From Dermatemys mawii (Eukaryota > Chordata > Testudines > Dermatemydidae), in contig ML677351.1 in the NCBI GenBank assembly GCA_007922305.1, positions 10,073,558 to 10,137,557 on the forward strand: 64,000 bases of DNA. The letters run 5' to 3'. Made by a program: the position numbers and the translations under genes. Of the stretch, positions 58,619-64,000 are shown piece after piece (position 1 is the first letter of the stretch; the number at the start of each line of letters is the position of its first letter). Under the pieces are notes generated by a model. The model saw only the letters and a list, made by a program, of their open reading frames with translations. It was not told the DNA's origin and made no database searches.

Positions 58619-59744
58619 GTGAACTGATGGTCTAGTGTCTTATATTTTATATTTTATTTTAATATACACATCTGATTGAAAAGTGCTCAACAAAATAACT
58701 TGTAGAAGGTGATACATTAGAGCATCACAACAAAACACATAGCTAATTAGGGATGATATTCAATACCCCCCACCCCCGAACTAAAATTTGGGCTAAATTA
58801 GAACTTGGAGAAAAATTAATAAATAACACGTTAGTAAAAGTTTATAAAACTGTCTGTTAAATTCAGAGGCTTAAACAAGCTAGAAGTGCTCCTAGTGTAG
58901 TGCTGCTTGCTTGTAAATGACTCCCCTCTGGCAAGACATCAATAAAATACAAAATTCTCTTAATTACTTGGAATTTCAAACAAAGTGCCCTTTCTTTTTA
59001 GATTTCAAATCATTATGAAAGTGGAATAAAGCCTAGAGAAATTAACTCAGCAGAAAGTGTGATATGCAGATCATATGATGTTATTTAACTCTTAATTAAT
59101 TTGCAGCCTCTTGGCATCAGTAAAATCTTTTCTCAGACTAAGTGCTCTCCCCAGATTGGACTATGCAAAAAGATCCCCAAACCCCAGTTTGCCCATCTCT
59201 TTCTGAATTAAATCCCAACTCTTTTGGCTCTATATGGGTGAAGTGCAGAGGTCTGGGAATAAGCAAGCAAAAACTCAACTCTGTTAATGAGCTTAAAGGA
59301 ACATCAACAATAAGTTTAATGGCTATGCCACAATTTTAAAATAAGGCCTACATCAATTCCACAATTCCAGCATAGAAAATACCCTTTGTTAATCAATCTT
59401 TCCATTCAAATATGGGGGGTGGTTGTTGTTGTTGTTTTAAAAAAAACACTTGTAGCCTGTAAGCTTTCTTATCCCAAGCAAACATTTCCTTAAACTGGGT
59501 AGTGCATTTTTTGTTCTTTTCTCTTTCCAAGTTAAAAAAAAATTATTATACTCACCTTCCCTGGTTCCTCAGTAAGACTCTCAGTAAGACTCACATATGG
59601 TACCTGAAATAGAATTTAAAGGGGGTATTGTAACCAGTATCCACCTATTATAAAGATAATCCTAGAAAAGTGGGCATGATGGCTGATGAGTCAGTAAAAT
59701 TAAGAAGGAAGTATGGGGGCCATGGGAAAATAGTTCAAAACTGC
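58619..59744. other. Unannotated non-coding DNA
   Basis: Nothing recognised except a short (GTT)n run at 59421-59436. The frame 59142-59339 has no domain. Confidence 0.5.
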
Positions 59745-59935
59745 CTCCGGACCACTTGTAAAGATATTTAGGTGCTTATGCAGAGTGGTGCTTACTGGGA
59801 TTTTCCAAAGTGCCCAGGTGTCTAGCTCCCACTGATAACAATAAGATATGGGCTCCTAAGTGCCCATGTGCCATTTAAAAATGGGACTTGAGCTCCTGAG
59901 TCACTTAGCTGCTTTTGAAGATTATAACCCATGTT
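59745..59935. repeat. Ancient 'taggtgctt' dispersed repeat
   Basis: The words 'agatatttaggtgctta', 'ctagctcccactgataac', 'gggctcctaagtgccc' and 'tgagtcacttagctgc' mark the same old, partly palindromic family as 11128-11300 and 43620-43735. Confidence 0.45.
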
Positions 59936-60710
59936 GAATCAGAACAGTGGGTTGGTATTTTCCATTTTGTTGGAGCATAGGAAGGGATGTATGAGGAGGC
60001 AGAAGTCAATTGTATCACCTACAAGAAACCAGGTTTAATACCAGAGACAATGTACACCCTAACATCCTCACACAGATGGTTATGAATTAAATCCAGTAGA
60101 TAAAGTGTCATCAGAAAGAGAACCAGCAGTGAGGAAGGCAAAGACAGCCTTTCATGGTGTGAGACCTGATTTACCTGATCCTCTATTCCTTGATCCTTTA
60201 AAGTGTATGCAGTCAAAGAAACCAGAAAAGTATAACCTTCTAAAGCAAAAAAAGTCCTCTACTAATTTGCCGTTTACACTGATGTTAGGTAAGAGAAACT
60301 CTTAGTGGTGACCCAAGTATAATGGCATTGGTAAGAGGACTAATCGACACTACAGACAATTTTTTCTTTCAAAAAGGTGGAATTGAACTACTATTGATTG
60401 CATACTTCCGATTCCAAATGCAATTGTATTTTGACTAGTCAGTTTGTAACTCTGGTGTTCGTACCTCTGAAGTTCTATTGTGGAGGGCTCAAGTCTAATA
60501 AGTAGAATGTACAACCAAGGGACATTAGTCAGTTACACTATATATTGTGCAATTTTGTAATGCATGTGATCAATATGTTAATTATTAAAAGGCACTTTAT
60601 TTTGCTGATTATTTTAAGTTGAGATGTGTTTATTTACCTCAGTCAGTAGGGCTTTAGCACAGCTGTAGTTAACATTAGGGTGTGAAGAACTCTGTTTTAT
60701 GCTTTAGTGC
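59936..60710. other. Unannotated non-coding DNA
   Basis: No gene. The frames 60019-60216 (minus) and 60105-60305 (plus) overlap on opposite strands without a domain. Confidence 0.5.
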
Positions 60711-61085
60711 AGTGGGTTTCAAACTTTTTTTTCGTGGACCACTTGACAATTGCTGAGGGTCTCGGTGACCACTTAATGATCTTTCTAAATGTTGTTTGTA
60801 CTGTTAGTTAACTGTTGTAAAGTGCCTTGGATAAAAGCACTATATAAAAAAACCTTAATAATAATAAACTATTTTGTTCTACAAATAAAAGCACACAACT
60901 TATATTGTAATATCAGTAATCTTACCTTCCTAATGCGATGGATGTACCCTCTTTCTTCCGCTGCAGCAGCCACAGAGCACAGGCTGGGAAGGAGGGCTGT
61001 CTCTTCCCAGCAGCTGCAGCCCTGGAGCTGGGGAAAGTTGCCTCTTTCTCCAGCTGCTGTAGCACTGCATGTCCCAAATTCCTGG
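60711..61085 (+). mobile_element. Non-autonomous hAT-type element
   Basis: It starts 'cagtgggtttcaaacttttt' and continues 'cgtggaccacttgacaatt', 'ggtgaccacttaatgatct' and a GC-rich tail ('gcagcagccacagagcac', 'cagcagctgcagccctgg'). This order is that of a common turtle element. The frames 60789-61097 and 60930-61190 arise from the GC-rich tail on both strands and are not genes. The right end and target duplication were not found. Confidence 0.6.
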
Positions 61086-61269
61086 CCATTCCATTAAAGA
61101 CTTGATGGTGTAAATTTTAAAACAGAAAAACTTCCAAAACAGATTCCAATGAGAAACTGAGGAACTGGAATTAATTTTCAAATTGGACACAATAAACCAA
61201 GGGCTAAATAGAACTTGTGAATGATTCTCTCATTACACTAATTGATTGCATTTCCCTAGTTAATTTACC
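61086..61269. other. Short unannotated spacer
   Basis: Nothing recognised. Confidence 0.5.
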
Positions 61270-61555
61270 TTCAATAGTTGTTATCTCCTGTCAAACACAG
61301 AGATCAATTTCAAAAGGTATTTTTTTCTCCTGCTGATAAAGGCCTATTCAAATTAAACAGCCTCTTAGAATTGGATTTTTTTTTCCTTTCTGTGTATATA
61401 AATACATCTTACTTCTGTTTCATTCTATGCATCCGATGAAGTGGACTATAGCCCACGAAATGTTATGCTGAAATAAACTGGTTAGTCTCTAAGGTGCTAC
61501 AAAGTCTTCCTGGTCTTATTTATGGATACAGACTAACACGGTTGCTAATCTTAAA
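61270..61555 (+). mobile_element. Penelope-type hammerhead element, forward, 5'-truncated
   Basis: The 5' part ('ctcctgctgataaaggcc' at 61328) matches the internal region of 57664-58143 ('gtcctgctgataatagccc'). The hammerhead segment reads 'catccgatgaagtgg', stem II, 'cacgaaatgttatgctg', then 'ggttagtctctaaggtgc' and the 3' end 'gactaacacggttgctaatc'. The C-C change in the CTGATGA box would inactivate a ribozyme. No inverted 5' piece or target duplication is visible. Confidence 0.75.
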
Positions 61556-61761
61556 CATATATACACAGATGAACATGCACACTTGAGAAATTTCTGCTTT
61601 TCATTTGAAAGTGAAAAATGTCACAAGTAAATATTTAGCAGTGGCAACAATGACAGAAAATGCAATATCAGTTGCAGTAGTTTCTCCTATTACCCAGAGT
61701 TGGCCATTATATACAAGTTGCTCAAATGAGAGATGAAACTGCTGGAAATCTCCTAATAAAC

Positions 61762-61977
61762 CAGTGGTTCTCAAACTTTTGTACTGGTGACTCCTTTCCC
61801 ATAGCAAGCGTCTGAGTGCGTCCTCCCAATATAAATTAAAAACACTTTTTTTTATATTTAATACCATTATAAATGATAGAGGCAAAGCAGGGTTTGGGTG
61901 GAGGCTGACAGCTCACAACCCCCCATGTAACCTCATGACCCCTTGAGGGGTCCCAACCCCAAGTTTGAACACCCTTG
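61762..61977. mobile_element. Short hAT-type MITE with 8-bp target duplication
   Basis: The ends 'cagtggttctcaaactttt' and, complemented, 'caagggtgttcaaacttgg' form the terminal inverted repeat. The flanks taataaac (61754-61761) and taataaat (61978-61985) match at 7 of 8 bases. It is 216 bp and non-coding. The minus-strand frames crossing it are chance. Confidence 0.85.
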
Positions 61978-62349
61978 TAATAAATAATGTCAAGCCTGTT
62001 TATCTGTATGTATTTTCCACCGGACAGTACTTTCCTAAATTTGTATTGGTGATTCATTACATGGAGTTATTCCTTCTGGGTCCAGCATTGTATTAATGTA
62101 CCAGGACTAAATTCAAGCCACAGCACAGTATTGCTGAAGATTTCCTCTTGTGAACAAGTTACAAAAATGAGGTCTTGACCATTTGGTGTTCTCCTATGAC
62201 ACTTTTTCTAAGATGACATGTTTTAACACAGCTAAGTGTTAACATAGCTACGTTTTGACTTATGTAATCATATTTTGTCTTTTAAAATTTGTTCTGTGGT
62301 TTCAAGAGCAGACAATGTTCTTTGCTTTTCGCTCTGAACTGCTCGCCAG
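61978..62349. other. Unannotated non-coding DNA
   Basis: Nothing recognised in 370 bp. Confidence 0.5.
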
Positions 62350-62696
62350 TATATAAATACCTACACAGGGAGAACATATCTGATACTAAAGAACTCTTAA
62401 TCTAGTAAACAAAAGCATAACAAAATCCAGTGGCTGGAAACTGAAATCAGAAAAATTCAAACTGGAAATAAGAGACACATTTTTAACAATGTGAATAATT
62501 AGCTGCTAGAACAGCTTACAAAGAGTTGAAGAACATTGAAGCCTTTAAATCAAGGCTGGATGTGCTTCAAAAAGACTTGGTCTATTTCAATCACTGGTTA
62601 CTGTGTTTATTGAAAGAATTGCTGGGTGGAATGCATGGCTTGTGTTATAAAAGAGATCAGATTACTTGTTCATAAAGAACCCTTCTGGCTTTAATA
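62350..62696 (+). mobile_element. CR1 LINE 3' end fragment
   Basis: The words 'ccagtggctggaaactgaa' (62428), 'acacatttttaacaatgtg' (62475), 'gcctttaaatcaaggctgg' (62542) and 'aacccttctggctttaata' (62677) match the 3' terminal part of CR1, in the same order as 46020-46555. It is 5'-truncated to about 350 bp, as most CR1 copies are. It ends in a TA/CA microsatellite. Confidence 0.85.
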
Positions 62697-62726
62697 TTAT
62701 ATATATATATATATACACACACACAT
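62697..62726 (+). repeat. (AT)n(AC)n microsatellite
   Basis: About 9 AT units followed by about 6 AC units, directly at the CR1 3' end, so it probably grew from the element's tail. Confidence 0.9.
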
Positions 62727-63756
62727 CTGTGAAACTGTTGTGTGCTCTGTTAAACAACTGTTGCATTCATCCCCAGCAATGGGTGGAGGGATACATACAT
62801 ATCCCTCATCTATATTATACAGGTATTGTGAAGCTTAATTACTGAAAGCTCTCTAAAGTCAGTTAATATCCTCAGTTGAAGAACATATATGTATAATACA
62901 AAGTATTAATAATATTTTGATTCTTTCAGATAACATTTCATCTTGATTCCTGCTCTCAACTCAAAATATATCACTGGACATTTTTATTCTCTCACTTCGG
63001 TAAATGTATATTTTTCTCGTCTGTTTCACTCTTTTCTCCCTCCTTCCGATATACTACATAATTATTTCATGCCTTTCCTTTTTTAAAACTTAGTTCCTAT
63101 GTATCCAATGGTTATTCCTTGTTTATCTCACTTTTTTTCCTGGGTGGTATGACCCTTCCTTCTCATTTAAAAAGCTATTTTAACATACCCAATATATTTC
63201 TAATTTTAAAAATAATTTCATTGTTTTATAAAGGGATGCACACAACAATTCGAAAACTGTATTGTGTGTGCTAGAGTTCTCAATGGAAAGAATTATTCAC
63301 CACCACCTGTTCATAGTGCAATGTTCACTATGGACCAATTGTCCAGAGACTATTGTTTCCTTTGTATTTAACGTGAAGAGTTTGCCTATTCTTTTAATAC
63401 TACTGATATAAAGCTATGTGGAAAAGGGCTGGAATATGTCATAATCAGACTGTTTATGGGGCTTTTTAACAATTAATTTCCTCTTTTTTTCCTTTTTTTT
63501 AAAAAAACATACTGAACTACAATTGTAATAGTCTAAACTGGTGAAAAATATGATCCAGAAAATATGCTCTTATTTTTTAAACTAATCTATATTTATCAGG
63601 AGTTGTTTGGCAGATACAGTTACTGTAATATTACAATCACGACCAGTTCTTTTCTTCCTGTAATACCTAGTGTAAAAACTGCAATGTGAACTCACTATTG
63701 CTGACCAAAGAATTATATAAATAATTCGCTAAATACAGGTGACTAAAAGTTTTGAT
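62727..63756. other. Unannotated non-coding DNA
   Basis: AT-rich, no gene or recognised repeat. T and A runs lie at 63480-63505. Confidence 0.5.
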
Positions 63757-63901
63757 TATCAGAGGGGTAGCCATGTTAGTCTGTATCCACAAAAACGAGG
63801 AGTCCGACGGCACCTTAAAGACTTAGGATCTGAAGAAGTGGGTATTTTTACCCACAAAAGCTGATGCCCAAATAAATCTGTTAGTTTTTAAAGTGCCACC
63901 G
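63757..63901 (-). mobile_element. Penelope-type hammerhead element, minus strand, inverted 5' piece and imperfect 12-bp TSD
   Basis: The left part is the reversed 3' end ('tatcagaggggtagccatg' at 63757), running to 'accttaaagact' near 63823. It is followed head-to-head by a forward hammerhead segment: CTGAAGA at 63830-63836, stem II (gtgggt/acccac), CAAA for GAAA, 'gctgatgcccaaataaatc', then a break in 'aagtgccacc'. The flanks aaaagttttgat (63745-63756) and aaaagctctgat (63902-63913) match at 10 of 12, both changes being transitions. The structure mirrors 46224-46408. Motif inactive here (G to A in GAAA). Confidence 0.8.
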
Positions 63902-63914
63902 AAAAGCTCTGATG

Positions 63915-64000
63915 GTGACTTTGGGTCAAATCCTGCCCTCACACTGATGTAAACCTGTAGTTATCCTCATTAACTTCAGTGTAGTTATTCTGTGTCTACA
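63915..64000 (+). repeat. Ancient 'tttgggtcaaatcctgcc' repeat scrap, cut by the window end
   Basis: The words 'gggtcaaatcctgccctc', 'actgatgtaaacctgtag' and 'ttaacttcagtgtagtta' match the common old sauropsid repeat seen at 9958-10055 and 55195-55290. It runs to the window edge. Confidence 0.5.

Noticed and set aside
60789..61190. 102- and 86-codon frames with Ser/Ala-rich parts
   Set aside because: They come from the GC-rich tail of a hAT-type element read on both strands.
1..64000. CRISPR arrays, operons, ribosomal RNA, bacterial promoters or phage
   Set aside because: No regularly spaced repeats, no dense coding and no rRNA words were seen. The repeat set is vertebrate.

Overview
This window looks like non-coding nuclear DNA of a vertebrate, most probably a turtle. 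A crocodilian or tuatara is less likely. It is AT-rich, has no credible host exon, and carries a typical sauropsid repeat set: several CR1 LINEs (one with the CR1 3' end), a Penelope-like reverse transcriptase relic, a PIF/Harbinger transposon with transposase and Myb/SANT relics, many hAT-type short elements that begin CAGTGGTTCTCAAAC or CAGGGGTGGG, solo LTRs, MIR-like and tRNA-derived SINE relics, and many copies of a family containing CTGATGAAGTGGG...GAAAGC. No L1, Alu or B1-type mammalian repeat was seen. The organism call rests on this repeat set and is an inference.

Layout. Positions 1-11500 are mostly unannotated AT-rich DNA with a GC-richer block (1310-1790), tRNA-like hairpin repeats (6364-6786) and a MITE (9290-9568). 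Positions 11508-13290 hold a decayed Penelope-like reverse transcriptase followed by an L2-like fragment. Positions 13300-25000 contain a 135-bp hAT MITE, a MIR, a long solo LTR (18176-19379), a minus-strand Penelope-type repeat and another LTR. Positions 25773-36024 contain a GC-rich hAT element, a minus-strand CR1 (29363-30928), and a hAT element with a CR1 scrap and a MITE inside it. Positions 37480-40905 are an old plus-strand CR1 with endonuclease and RT remnants, split by a solo LTR. Positions 45316-46555 are another CR1, split by a Penelope-type insertion. Positions 47264-53034 are a 5.8-kb Harbinger transposon, itself hit by an LTR and a Penelope-type element. Positions 57664-64000 hold more Penelope-type and hAT elements, a CR1 3' end and a striking long inverted repeat (58183-58618).

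Two signals stand out. First, the CTGANGA...GAAA family has the core layout of a hammerhead ribozyme. Three of its insertions (46224-46408, 57664-58143, 63757-63901) are flanked by 12-bp direct repeats and have their own 5' part inverted, which looks like one insertion mechanism acting repeatedly. Second, there is a 172-bp-arm inverted repeat with a 56-bp perfect palindrome at its core. Nothing here forms an operon or pathway. The open reading frames are transposon relics or chance frames.
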